DNA of 54,492 nt from a virus (IMGVR_UViG_3300030098_003745:8945-63436), one strand, 5' to 3'; shown: positions 1 to 7,240, counted from the first letter of the stretch. A program made the numbers and translations. The notes: generated from the letters alone by a model not told the origin.

Positions 1-150
1 ATTGAGTAAATTATACTTGACATATTTATTATTTTTGGTTACATATATATTATCTGATGGTGGTCGCAATAAGTTTGTGCACGAGCGCCGCTTCACTCGT
101 TGCTATACATATTTGCTATACACACTCGTTTCCGAGTGCGTTGTAGAAAC
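1..150. other. Left-edge non-coding stretch with small hairpin
   Basis: No convincing gene is seen here. Positions 123-138 form a short hairpin (CACTCG, loop TTTC, CGAGTG) downstream of the leftward gene that ends at 151. It lacks a T-run, so it is at best a weak terminator. The 8-mer GCTATACA occurs twice between about 110 and 125 and again near 642. A leftward ATG at 21-23, preceded by an A-rich leader, could begin a gene running off the left edge, but only seven codons are visible. A rightward frame (2-253) exists but starts with TTG and overlaps the better leftward gene. Confidence 0.3.
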
Positions 151-390
151 TTACTTTATTTGTAAGTCTCTACAGAATGCAGGCATTGCATTACTATTTG
201 TGTATGATTTGTATTTGTCAAAACAGTTCATACTTTCAAATCTTTCTTTGTGAGCATTGTATACTTCATCATGATTATACTTTACTGTTTCTTGTTTTTT
301 GTTTACAAATGTTATAATTGTGTGTTTACCAATTAATGACTTTCTAATTACAAATCTTTTAGTTGTTAAGTTGTTAGTTGTTTTTGACAT
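151..390 (-). CDS. Hypothetical small basic protein, 79 aa
   Basis: I do not recognise this protein. It reads MSKTTNNLTTKRFVIRKSLI at the N-terminus and is Lys/Asn/Thr-rich. A short beta-like stretch (KHTIITFVNKKQETVKY, about residues 22-38) is followed by a helical middle and a Cys-containing tail. No signal peptide or membrane segment is seen. The ATG is preceded by a run of A/T with no Shine-Dalgarno, as elsewhere in the window. It lies downstream of the leftward lipoprotein gene at 469-591 with a 78-base gap, so the two may be co-transcribed away from the rightward genes. This position suggests an early gene. Role unknown. Confidence 0.55.
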   Translation of the reverse strand: MSKTTNNLTTKRFVIRKSLIGKHTIITFVNKKQETVKYNHDEVYNAHKERFESMNCFDKYKSYTNSNAMPAFCRDLQIK

Positions 391-468
391 TTTAATTTAG
401 TTTAAGTTAATTTAATTTAGTTATTTATATTATCTATTATTTGACTTATTTAGTTTGTGCACTTTCTA

Positions 469-591
469 TTATCTACAATTACCATATGTTGGATTTACAG
501 GATTATAAGTAGTAGCACAACTTGAGAATGCAAATGCAAATACTATTATTGTTATAATTAGTGCGATGTTTTTTTCTATTATTCTTTTCAT
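469..591 (-). CDS. Small lipoprotein, 40 aa
   Basis: This is a very short gene. Its translation has a charged start (MKRIIEKN), a hydrophobic stretch (IALIITIIVFAFAF, residues 9-22), and a lipobox-like FSSC with Cys25, which would be the lipidated residue after signal peptidase II cleavage. The remaining mature part is only about 16 residues (ATTYNPVNPTYGNCR). The ATG is preceded by an A/T-rich leader. It is the first leftward gene facing the divergent region 592-824. Phage lipoproteins this small can act as envelope exclusion factors or outer spanins, but nothing here decides between these roles. The lipobox reading is clear by eye; the function is unknown. Confidence 0.6.
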   Translation of the reverse strand: MKRIIEKNIALIITIIVFAFAFSSCATTYNPVNPTYGNCR

Positions 592-824
592 ATCGTTTAT
601 TTATATTATCTATATACAGTCGCAACTAGATTGTGCAAATGCTATACATGCTGCTATGTAGCAAAACGCAAAAACTTTACAGCAAAATGCGTAAAAGCAG
701 GGCCCATGGGCCTTTTGCAAAGCGTTTCTGTTATGGGCGGGGGGCCCAGGGGGGAGGGGGCAACACTTTACTTCAATATTTACAACAACTGTAAATTACT
801 TCTTTACTATGTAATAATAGAGTT
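592..824. promoter_or_regulatory. Divergent intergenic region with palindrome and G-tracts
   Basis: This lies between the leftward lipoprotein gene and the first rightward gene, so it should hold promoters for both directions. It contains a perfect 12-base palindrome GGCCCATGGGCC at 701-712, flanked by partly complementary AAAAGC and CTTTTGC. At 735-760 four G-runs occur within 26 bases (GGG, six G, six G, five G), interrupted by C, CCCA and A. Both patches are strikingly GC-rich against the surrounding AT-rich DNA. No clear Bacteroidota -7 box (TAnnTTTG) could be pinned down. A 77-codon frame crosses the area from 631 but lacks an ATG and is not believed. Confidence 0.5.
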
Positions 825-1058
825 ATGGCGAAACAAAATCTTACACCTACAGCAAAGCGTATGAAAGCAGCTCGTGACAAGCGTGCAGCTATGACGGATA
901 ATAGGCGTAAGAAAAAAGCAGAAAATCAGCGTAAAAGACGTGCTGCTATTAAAGCCGGTAAAAATATAAATGGTAAAGATTACGACCATAAAGATAAAAA
1001 GTTCAAAAGCGTAAAAGCTAACCGCGGAAACGACGGTAAAGGAACTAAAAAAGAATAG
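825..1058 (+). CDS. Small highly basic protein, 77 aa
   Basis: The protein is dominated by Lys, Arg and Ala. The first half is probably a long charged helix (residues 5-47, with RRKKKAENQRKRRAAIKAGK). The second half is Gly/Lys/Asp-rich and probably disordered. No cysteines, signal or membrane segment are present. Such proteins in phages commonly bind nucleic acid or the packaged DNA, but this is inferred from composition only. It is the first rightward gene after the divergent region and is followed by a small hairpin at 1055-1071. The ATG at 825 is preceded by AATAATAGAGTT without a Shine-Dalgarno. Confidence 0.7.
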   Translation: MAKQNLTPTAKRMKAARDKRAAMTDNRRKKKAENQRKRRAAIKAGKNINGKDYDHKDKKFKSVKANRGNDGKGTKKE

Positions 1059-1071
1059 GGAAAGTCCCTAT
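1055..1071 (+). other. Hairpin after the basic-protein gene
   Basis: The sequence ATAGGGA, loop AAG, TCCCTAT gives a perfect 7-base-pair stem that overlaps the TAG stop codon of the gene ending at 1058. There is no T-run after it, so it may be an RNA-stability or processing element, or a weak terminator, rather than a standard intrinsic terminator. Confidence 0.4.
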
Positions 1072-1101
1072 ACCAAGTTATTAACCAAAAAAACCAAAAA
1101 A

Positions 1102-1395
1102 ATGACTTATTTATACTACAAGACTAGTACATTAACTAGCAATACTAAACCGAATGAAAAAACTATTAACCAGTGGCAACATCTAGCTGACAAAAAGAAC
1201 TGGAGAATTACACAATTACCTAACGGTTTTTACCAAACTGAGGTAAATGATCCAGATAGTGATAAAAATTGGCATGATGTTACGCGTAGAGAGACCATAG
1301 AAGGCGCTGAAGCAGCAATTGATGGCAGCATCGACCATTTCTCGAAAAAATTAGAGGCTACAAAAGGTCCAAAAGTAGTAAAAACATTCAAATAA
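1102..1395 (+). CDS. Hypothetical protein, 97 aa
   Basis: I do not recognise this protein. It has a mixed alpha/beta pattern with aromatic residues: a beta-like start (MTYLYYKTSTL), then INQWQHLADKKNWRITQLPN and FYQTEVNDP, with a helical end (residues 65-85). No signal, membrane segment or cysteine is present. The ATG follows an A-rich leader (AACCAAAAAAACCAAAAAA). It sits 28 bases before groEL and may be part of that operon. A small DNA-binding or regulatory role is possible but not shown. Confidence 0.65.
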   Translation: MTYLYYKTSTLTSNTKPNEKTINQWQHLADKKNWRITQLPNGFYQTEVNDPDSDKNWHDVTRRETIEGAEAAIDGSIDHFSKKLEATKGPKVVKTFK

Positions 1396-1423
1396 GCAAC
1401 AATTTAATTAAATTTAATCAAAT

Positions 1424-2989
1424 ATGGAATACAATCAGCCTAGCGAGATTGTCAAAGACATAAACTTTGGCGATTTAGCTAACGAAAGAGTAGTTGCTGG
1501 CGTTAAAAAGCTAGCAAAAGCAGTAAAATCAACCCTAGGAGCATCTGGAAAGTGTGTTATATACGAAGATGCAAGAGGTTTACCGGTAATAACAAAAGAT
1601 GGTGTAACCGTTGCGGAAAGCGTAGTCTTATTTGACCCGGTTGAAAACATGGGTGCAACCCTTATTAAAGAAGCTGCTAAAAATACAGTGAGAGAAGCAG
1701 GTGATGGTACTACTACAGCTACTGTCCTTGCTGAATCATTATTAGAAAAAGTAAATAATAGTAAAGAAAACACTAGAAGTGTAAAAGACGGTATAAAATC
1801 TGGTCTTAAAAAAATAAATAATTACCTTGATAAGATTTCTGTCAAGATCGAAGGCGATATGCTGGAATCTGTTAGCTCAATAAGTTGCAATAATGATGCA
1901 GAGCTAGGAAAGATTATAGCAGAAGCTTATACTAAAGTAGGTAAAGATGGTGTGGTATTAATGGAAGAGTCTCCAACTGAAGAAACATATGTCGAAGTAG
2001 TTGACGGCGTACAGGTAGATTCAGGACTCACATCACCACATTTTGTTACTGATAAAGATAAACAAGTTTGCGAACTTGATAATCCGTTAGTATTAGTTGT
2101 AATGTCAGAAATACCAAATATAAGAAGAATACAAACAGTATTAGAACATGTTATTAAAAATAAACGTGCGTTACTTATAGTTGCTCCAGTGGAACAACAA
2201 GTTAAAGCTGCACTTCTTATGAATAAAGTAAAAGGTAATATAAAAGTTAATATTATTGACTTACCAGGCTTTGGTCCTACTAAAAAAGATACAGTTGAAG
2301 ATTTAGCTTTTCTTATAGGTGCTAAAGTAATAAACGAAGAACTTGGTGATGATCTTGATTTAATAGACATCGACTGTTTAGGTGAAGCATACTCTGCTAT
2401 AACAGATAATAAGAACACGGTGTTAACTATAGAACCACCTCAAGAAAAATTAGATGAAAGGATTAAAAGCATACAAAAGCTAATTGATAAAGAAGATAAA
2501 AATCCTTTTTTAAAGAAAAAACATCAACAAAGATTAGCAATGTTATCTGGTAGTGTTGGTGTTATAAAAGTAGGTGCTGATTCTAAGGTTGAGATGAAAG
2601 AAAAAAAAGATAGAGTAGAAGATGCAATATATGCAACAAAAGCAGCTTTGAAAGAAGGTATAGTGCCAGGTGGTGGTATTGCATTACTTAACGCATCTCA
2701 AAATTTAACACCTGAATCAATTGGTGAAGAAATAATATTTAAATCTATAGAAGCACCTTTTCATACTATACTAGAAAATGCAGGTTTAGAACAAGTAGCA
2801 CCTCGTCCTAAAAAAGGTTTAGGTGTAAATGTTGTAACTGGTGAAGAAGTTGATATGATAAAGTCTGGTATTATAGATCCAGTACTTGTTACTAAGTCAG
2901 CTCTTAAAAATGCAGTGAGTGTAGTATCGACAATTATATCTGCAGATTGTGTAATTTCAAATATGAGAATGAATGAAAGCAATAAATAG
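1424..2989 (+). CDS. groL: Phage-encoded chaperonin GroEL (Hsp60)
   Basis: This is a group I chaperonin, which folds proteins inside an ATP-driven double ring capped by GroES. Hallmarks are ITKDGVTVAE (57-66, with catalytic-site Asp59), AGDGTTTATVL (92-102, nucleotide binding), RVEDAIYATKAA with Asp400 matching the ATPase Asp398 of E. coli by eye, and PGGGIALL near 414-421. The apical region keeps the GFG motif of the family. The substrate-contact region reads SGLTSPHF where E. coli has RGYLSPYF, so two tyrosines appear replaced. At 521 residues it is shorter than bacterial GroEL (about 548) and lacks the C-terminal Gly-Gly-Met tail, ending in charged residues. It overlaps groES by 17 bases, in the order groEL-groES, which is the reverse of bacterial operons. 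Likely clients are the capsid and giant tail proteins downstream. Confidence 0.96.
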   Translation: MEYNQPSEIVKDINFGDLANERVVAGVKKLAKAVKSTLGASGKCVIYEDARGLPVITKDGVTVAESVVLFDPVENMGATLIKEAAKNTVREAGDGTTTATVLAESLLEKVNNSKENTRSVKDGIKSGLKKINNYLDKISVKIEGDMLESVSSISCNNDAELGKIIAEAYTKVGKDGVVLMEESPTEETYVEVVDGVQVDSGLTSPHFVTDKDKQVCELDNPLVLVVMSEIPNIRRIQTVLEHVIKNKRALLIVAPVEQQVKAALLMNKVKGNIKVNIIDLPGFGPTKKDTVEDLAFLIGAKVINEELGDDLDLIDIDCLGEAYSAITDNKNTVLTIEPPQEKLDERIKSIQKLIDKEDKNPFLKKKHQQRLAMLSGSVGVIKVGADSKVEMKEKKDRVEDAIYATKAALKEGIVPGGGIALLNASQNLTPESIGEEIIFKSIEAPFHTILENAGLEQVAPRPKKGLGVNVVTGEEVDMIKSGIIDPVLVTKSALKNAVSVVSTIISADCVISNMRMNESNK

Positions 2990-3230
2990 ATATATAATAG
3001 TAGATAAAATAAAAACAGAACCTAAAAAAGTTGCTGGTCTTATAATGACAGATGACACTGATGTAGATAATCGTTATATAAAAGCAAAAATAATATCGTG
3101 TGGTAATTTAGTTGAAGGATTAAAAGATGGTGATATAATATACTATGATAAACATGCTGGACACGACATTTCTTGGCAAGATACTCTTTATAGAGTTATT
3201 CGTGATGGTGATGTTGTTTTAGTAGAATAA
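2973..3230 (+). CDS. groS: Co-chaperonin GroES
   Basis: An 85-residue GroES-family lid protein. It opens with MKAINRYIIVDKIK, the first beta strand of the barrel. A short mobile-loop segment follows (KKVAGLIMTDD, 18-28), where GLIM matches the hydrophobic tripeptide that docks on GroEL. Then come KAKIISCGN and LKDGDIIYYDKHAG, which corresponds to the GD-x-V-x-(Y/F) core of bacterial GroES, and a final strand VIRDGDVVLVE. It is slightly shorter than the bacterial form (about 95). The start codon lies inside the end of groEL, so the two are translationally coupled and probably work as a matched pair. Confidence 0.92.
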   Translation: MKAINRYIIVDKIKTEPKKVAGLIMTDDTDVDNRYIKAKIISCGNLVEGLKDGDIIYYDKHAGHDISWQDTLYRVIRDGDVVLVE

Positions 3231-3240
3231 AAATAAATAA

Positions 3241-3543
3241 ATGAGTGTAATACAGTTTGTTAATAAAATTACTACCGCTACAGCGGTTGAAATAATAGAT
3301 ATAAATAAAAAGACTAAAAGTTTAAACTCTATGACTTTAGCCAATGTACATACAGCTACTGTTACAGCTCAAGTTTATTTACAAAACGCCGCTGGTACTA
3401 TTTATTATATAATAAAAGATGTTGAAATACCAGTAGGTTCTATGTTAAAGTTAGAAAAAGATGAAATAGATTTTGATGGTGGTTTATATAATCTATATGT
3501 TAAAGTAGGTGGTTCAACACCTTTAGATGTTATAGTTAGATAA
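3241..3543 (+). CDS. Small beta-rich protein, 100 aa
   Basis: I do not recognise this protein. It alternates hydrophobic and polar residues in strand-like blocks (TVTAQVYLQNAAGTIYYIIK, 40-59; DVEIPVGSMLKLEKDEI, 60-76) and ends LDVIVR. No signal peptide is seen. It resembles the small beta-sandwich proteins that decorate phage virions, and it overlaps by one base with the next gene, which has similar character. A structural role is inferred from composition and neighbours only. Confidence 0.6.
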   Translation: MSVIQFVNKITTATAVEIIDINKKTKSLNSMTLANVHTATVTAQVYLQNAAGTIYYIIKDVEIPVGSMLKLEKDEIDFDGGLYNLYVKVGGSTPLDVIVR

Positions 3544-4016
3544 TGAAGTTTGTAGACAAAAATATAATAGGAGTTGAAAAAGCCAAACAACTCACATATT
3601 ATATGTTTAGAGCAGATATTGACACGACTAAAACATATGTAGGATTACAAGAGGCTGAAGGTGAATCTTCAACTTCAACTAACAAAAACCTACCTATTCT
3701 AGCTCCTATTGGTGGAAAATTACTAAAAGTATTTCTTAGAGCAACTACAGATGTAAGTAGTAACACTTTTACTTGGAGATTAGAAACTCAAAATACTAGT
3801 TCTAACACTGGCGCTGCGCCAACTATAATTGGTACACAATCTGGAGCAGGTTGTAGCCGTCAAACTATGGCTACATATGATTTTACAACAGGTTTAGATA
3901 GTGGTACTAATGTTATTAACGCTGGTGACACTGTACAATTATCTATACAAAGTGATAGCGCAACGGCAAACACTACATATTATATAACCTGCTTATGGGA
4001 GTGGAACTTAACTTAA
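3543..4016 (+). CDS. Putative virion surface protein, 157 aa
   Basis: A Thr/Ser/Asn-rich, beta-rich protein with few charges. An opening helix (MKFVDKNIIGVEKAKQLTYY) leads into strands such as GGKLLKVFLRATTDVSSNTF and DTVQLSIQSDSATANTTYYI. It ends in WEWNLT. This composition is typical of phage head decoration or tail-associated proteins, though I cannot name a family. Its start codon overlaps the stop of the previous gene. The next 118 bases are non-coding and hold a hairpin and a possible promoter, so it may end a transcription unit. Confidence 0.65.
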   Translation: MKFVDKNIIGVEKAKQLTYYMFRADIDTTKTYVGLQEAEGESSTSTNKNLPILAPIGGKLLKVFLRATTDVSSNTFTWRLETQNTSSNTGAAPTIIGTQSGAGCSRQTMATYDFTTGLDSGTNVINAGDTVQLSIQSDSATANTTYYITCLWEWNLT

Positions 4017-4031
4017 AATAAAAAACTTATT

Positions 4032-4060
4032 ATATCACTTTTATGTGTGATATTATATAT
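4032..4060 (+). promoter_or_regulatory. Hairpin and candidate promoter before 4135
   Basis: In the 118-base gap before the gene at 4135 lies an inverted repeat (ATATCAC at 4032-4038, 8-base loop, GTGATAT at 4047-4053). The right arm is part of GTGATATTATAT (4047-4058), and the same 12-mer recurs at 52947-52958 in front of another isolated gene. The exact repetition at two gene starts suggests a phage promoter element or an operator. The leader that follows is A-rich (AAACAAAAAAACAAAAACAA). Confidence 0.35.
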
Positions 4061-4134
4061 ATCAAGCCTAAACCATAAACCTAAAACTTTAAACAAAAAA
4101 ACAAAAACAAATTATTAATTAAAAAAAAGAAAAA

Positions 4135-5064
4135 ATGAGAAAGTATTTATACTTTAGAACAGTAGCTGATGAAGCTAATGATGGTGTTACTGGTGTAGCA
4201 ACTAATAATCCATCTTCTTATTGTTTTGCTGCTGAAGATTTAACATCTATGCAACCTACATCAGATACTGTTTTAACGTTATTTTTTAAACCTTCTAGAG
4301 CTCAAAGCGCTTTAGCAGGTTACACAAATGTTTTACGTGATTCAGTTAATTTGAATATAACACAAGGAGACACTTTTGAAGTAATGTCTAAAATTGCTGA
4401 TGCAATAGCAAGTCCAAGTAGAGGTCATAGTGATGGATTTATTGTAATCGCTGATGATGTAACAACGACAGATTCTGCTACTTCTGCTTTAAATGATTTA
4501 ACTGTTGCAGCAAATTATATTCATGGTAGTATTACTTCTTGTGGTACTATTACAGTTCAAAATCCTGGTGTTAGTGGTATTGGAATTGGTGTACATGAGC
4601 ACTATGAAGTTATAGATTTACCAGATGGTGCTGTTGCTGATAATGATGTAATAGCTTCTGCTGGAATTTCTATTCCTGCTCAAGCTGTACTTGTAGAAGC
4701 TTCAATAATGAATGTAAACTTATCAACTGGAGCTGATGCGTCTTGTGCTTTAGAAGTACATACAGCTGCTGTAGCTGATAACGCTGCTTCTGCTGGTACT
4801 GAAATTATTGGTGCTGATCAAGCTGGTAATTTATCTTTACCAGATGAAGATCTTAATTTTGGTAGTGGTGATACTCTTGGAGATGTTGTAACTGGTGGTA
4901 CTTTTATTAGTCATGAATCTCCTTTATTTAGAGGAGCTAATGAATCTTTCTTCCAAATTTGCGCTAAAGAAAGTGGGATGACGCTTGCTGGTGGTGCTAA
5001 AATAGGATTATATCTTAAATGGTATGGACCAGCACCAGTTGTTACAGCTGAAAGATTAGCATAA
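4135..5064 (+). CDS. Putative virion decoration protein, 309 aa
   Basis: An acidic, Ala/Asp/Thr-rich, beta-rich protein starting MRKYLYFRTVADEANDG. Its first 140 residues align by eye with the protein at 5101-5481, which begins MRKYLYFRDVADENDDD; the shared blocks include an EVM helix (FEVMSKIADAIA versus QEVMQELVAHIN) and a VIADDVTTT / VMADAATTT strand. The second half (about 150-300) adds an extra domain with IPAQAVLVEASIMNVNLS and IGLYLKWYGPAPV. A capsid surface or head-fibre role is likely from composition and context but is not proven. A hairpin and candidate promoter lie upstream. Confidence 0.65.
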   Translation: MRKYLYFRTVADEANDGVTGVATNNPSSYCFAAEDLTSMQPTSDTVLTLFFKPSRAQSALAGYTNVLRDSVNLNITQGDTFEVMSKIADAIASPSRGHSDGFIVIADDVTTTDSATSALNDLTVAANYIHGSITSCGTITVQNPGVSGIGIGVHEHYEVIDLPDGAVADNDVIASAGISIPAQAVLVEASIMNVNLSTGADASCALEVHTAAVADNAASAGTEIIGADQAGNLSLPDEDLNFGSGDTLGDVVTGGTFISHESPLFRGANESFFQICAKESGMTLAGGAKIGLYLKWYGPAPVVTAERLA

Positions 5065-5100
5065 TAGGTAAATAAATTATAAACGATTAAAAATAAAACA

Positions 5101-5481
5101 ATGAGAAAATATTTATATTTCAGAGATGTTGCTGATGAAAACGATGACGATGACCAATCAAGCTCAATTGCAATACCAGCAGATGCTATTGTTGGCATGG
5201 CACCTCAAGCTATAACTACTTTAGATGTGTATATTGATACTAAAAAAACAGAAAAAGCTCAAACTTTACGTTTTACTGTTACTAGAGGAAAAATACAAGA
5301 GGTAATGCAAGAGCTTGTAGCTCATATAAATGGTTACACACATAATAAAGCTCCGTTACAAGTAATGGCAGACGCTGCTACAACTACAGTAAATGCTGAC
5401 AGTATTGAAGGTGACGACAAAACAAAAAGCACAATATTCTTTAGTGAAGATGTTACTGCTATTGGTATTAGCGCTGTATAA
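5101..5481 (+). CDS. Short paralogue of the 4135 protein, 126 aa
   Basis: It begins MRKYLYFRDVADENDDDD, nearly identical to the start of the preceding gene at protein and DNA level (ATGAGAAAATATTTATATTT against ATGAGAAAGTATTTATACTT). It carries only the first of that gene's two domains, ending TIFFSEDVTAIGISAV where the neighbour has SCGTITV. The pair looks like a tandem duplication with loss or gain of the second domain. It is acidic near residues 10-18. Like its neighbour it is probably a virion surface protein. Confidence 0.65.
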   Translation: MRKYLYFRDVADENDDDDQSSSIAIPADAIVGMAPQAITTLDVYIDTKKTEKAQTLRFTVTRGKIQEVMQELVAHINGYTHNKAPLQVMADAATTTVNADSIEGDDKTKSTIFFSEDVTAIGISAV

Positions 5482-5483
5482 AC

Positions 5484-5924
5484 TTGAAACTAACCGCGCA
5501 AGATTTGCGTGAAATGAATATCCTTAAGTATTACAGGCTCACTAGAAAGTGGGTCTGTAAAACTTACGGGTTAAAAGACGCAGATTTAGAATTATTAATT
5601 TATTTAGATTGTAAAAAAAGATTTACACGAAACGATTTTATCAACGGAGTTTATACATACTCGTGGGATAAAGCAAGATGGGAGAGATTAAGAGATGAAG
5701 GCTGGATAGATGTATGGAGACATAGAAACAGAACAACTATAATGTACTCTGTATTTAAAACCTCGTGGAAATGCTCTCAAATGATTAGTAGGATATATCG
5801 TATTTTATTAGGTGAGGAAGACTTACCCACTTCAGAAAGAAGTGTATTTTATAAGAATAAATCATATACAGATAAAGTTTACAACAAAGCTATAGACGAT
5901 ATGATAAAAGATAAAGATAGATAA
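5484..5924 (+). CDS. Winged-helix (MarR-like) protein
   Basis: Helices and a wing can be traced: YYRLTRKWVCKTYGL, LELLIYLDCKKRFTRNDF (a helix-turn-helix-like pair), SWDKARWERLRDEGWIDVWR with RHRNRTTIMYSVF as a beta wing, then a helical tail. This is the layout of MarR-type winged-helix DNA-binding proteins. The open frame allows a TTG start at 5484, two bases after the previous stop, or an in-frame ATG at 5514 that begins MNILKYYRLTRKW; neither has a Shine-Dalgarno, and 5514 is equally plausible. Phage proteins of this type may regulate late genes or sit in virions. The fold is an inference from pattern. Confidence 0.55.
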   Translation: MKLTAQDLREMNILKYYRLTRKWVCKTYGLKDADLELLIYLDCKKRFTRNDFINGVYTYSWDKARWERLRDEGWIDVWRHRNRTTIMYSVFKTSWKCSQMISRIYRILLGEEDLPTSERSVFYKNKSYTDKVYNKAIDDMIKDKDR

Positions 5925-6358
5925 TGGGATTTAAACTAGGTAAAGCAAGACAACCATACATGAGTAAAGGTGAAATAACATCTAAGCTTAGCTTTAATAA
6001 AGAAGTAGATGGTGATGCATCTGTACCTGGCACACCTGTTATTAGAGTGTCACTAGATGAAGGTATAATGGGTGAAGCAAATATGGATGGCACAATATAT
6101 ATAAATAAAAATATAATACCAGGTAGCGCAGAAGAAAGGCAAGTTGTAAATCATGAAATGAGACATGCTACAGATATGAAACTTGGTAAACTAGCATATA
6201 CAGATGATAGTGTAACTTACAACGGTGAAGTATATCCAAGAAAAACTATAAATGGTAAAGACATGATAATTGTAGATGGTGTTGCAAAAGAAGCTGGAAG
6301 TGAAGATTTTCCTTGGGAAAAACAAGCTAACAATGGTAATAAAAACGGAACAGTGTAA
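5924..6358 (+). CDS. HExxH putative metallopeptidase-like protein, 144 aa
   Basis: The segment VVNHEMRHATDMK (residues 74-86) contains HEMRH (His77, Glu78, His81), the zinc-binding and catalytic signature of many metallopeptidases. It follows the strand-like GTIYINKNIIPG. A third metal ligand is not certain. No signal peptide is present, so it would act in the cytoplasm or be carried in the virion. The first base of its ATG is the last base of the previous stop codon, and its own stop overlaps the next start. It may be a maturation or cell-wall enzyme, or a non-catalytic fold relative. Confidence 0.55.
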   Translation: MGFKLGKARQPYMSKGEITSKLSFNKEVDGDASVPGTPVIRVSLDEGIMGEANMDGTIYINKNIIPGSAEERQVVNHEMRHATDMKLGKLAYTDDSVTYNGEVYPRKTINGKDMIIVDGVAKEAGSEDFPWEKQANNGNKNGTV

Positions 6359-6831
6359 TGAGTATAATAACTAAAATAGATGGCATACCTTTATTTTCTA
6401 AAAAAGAAGAAGCACTAAGATATGCTAGACTAAACAACTTGTTAGGTTTTCATACTCATGATCATTTTGGTAAAGTTGGTTATATGGGAGGTGTAAGTCA
6501 TAAAATAGGTCCTAATACATCTATGGTGTCTACACAAAATGTAGTTGCTAAATATTACATGGATGATGATCCAAGAAATTTTTTACTTGGTTTAACTCCT
6601 ATTGATGATCCTGGTCTAGTTCTTGTTAACTACAATGAATCATTAGAAACAGAAACAATAGATGAAAATGTTGAAGAACAAATACCTGAACAAACACCTG
6701 AACAAATATTTGAACAAACACCAATAGTACAACAACAAGCTGTGCCTACATCAAGTCCTGCTGTTACCAGTGGAAGTACTAGTACTGGAGGTGGTAGTTA
6801 TTCTGGTGGAGGCGGTGGTGGAGGATATTAA
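6358..6831 (+). CDS. Hypothetical protein with Gly-rich tail, 157 aa
   Basis: I do not recognise the family. The first 85 residues look folded (FSKKEEALRYARLNNLLGFH, then THDHFGKVGYMGGVSHKIG). Residues 95-130 hold Glu/Gln/Pro repeats (EQIPEQTPEQIFEQTP), and the last 20 are almost all Gly, Ser and Tyr (GGGSYSGGGGGGGY). This suggests a structural protein with a flexible tail, as in many phage virion proteins. It has one-base overlap with the HExxH gene upstream and lies before the holin candidate. Confidence 0.6.
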   Translation: MSIITKIDGIPLFSKKEEALRYARLNNLLGFHTHDHFGKVGYMGGVSHKIGPNTSMVSTQNVVAKYYMDDDPRNFLLGLTPIDDPGLVLVNYNESLETETIDENVEEQIPEQTPEQIFEQTPIVQQQAVPTSSPAVTSGSTSTGGGSYSGGGGGGGY

Positions 6832-6849
6832 TAATTAAAAAATATTAAA

Positions 6850-7236
6850 ATGTTAAATAAAATATTTTCAGCTGGAGCTGGACAATTAATAAAAAACGTA
6901 GGCGGAGTTATAGATAGCTTACATACATCAGCAGAAGAAAAGTTAGCTGCTGAGCAAAAAATAAAAGATATGATTATGGGTTATGAAGCTGAGATGCAAA
7001 AGCAAGTAACCGAAAGATGGAAGATGGACATGAGCTCAGACTCGTGGCTTAGTAAAAACATAAGACCACTAGTATTAGTGTTTTTAGTTGTAGCAACAGT
7101 TTTGTTAATATTTATTGATGCAGGCGCTATAAACTTCAAAGTACAAGACAAGTGGACAGACTTATTACAATTAGTATTAATAACAGTGATCGGTGCTTAT
7201 TTTGGCGGTAGATCACTAGAAAAAGTAAAAAAATAA
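6850..7236 (+). CDS. Holin candidate (3TM holin family type)
   Basis: A 128-residue protein with an amphipathic helical N-terminal part (residues 1-65), then the motif SWLSKNIRPLVLVFLVVATV, giving a membrane segment at about 71-90, and a second at about 103-119 (DLLQLVLITVIGAYFGGRSL), ending in a Lys-rich tail. A helical domain followed by (N/R)-RP and paired hydrophobic segments is the pattern of the 3TM holin family known from gene-transfer agents and many phages. Holins form membrane lesions that release the endolysin. The M15-type endolysin of this phage is some 45 kb away at 52449, so the lysis genes are split. Confidence 0.7.
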   Translation: MLNKIFSAGAGQLIKNVGGVIDSLHTSAEEKLAAEQKIKDMIMGYEAEMQKQVTERWKMDMSSDSWLSKNIRPLVLVFLVVATVLLIFIDAGAINFKVQDKWTDLLQLVLITVIGAYFGGRSLEKVKK

Positions 7237-7240
7237 AATT

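Noticed and set aside
2-253. An 83-codon rightward frame at the left edge
   Set aside because: It starts with TTG at the edge and overlaps the leftward gene 151-390, which has an ATG and a typical A-rich leader.
631-864. A 77-codon rightward frame across the GC-rich patch
   Set aside because: It lacks an ATG start, overlaps the basic-protein gene at 825 and crosses the palindrome and G-tracts; its translation has no protein-like pattern.
1435-2418. Leftward frames of 112 and 163 codons inside groEL
   Set aside because: They are antisense to a clear chaperonin gene and are Ser/Thr/Leu-rich shadows.
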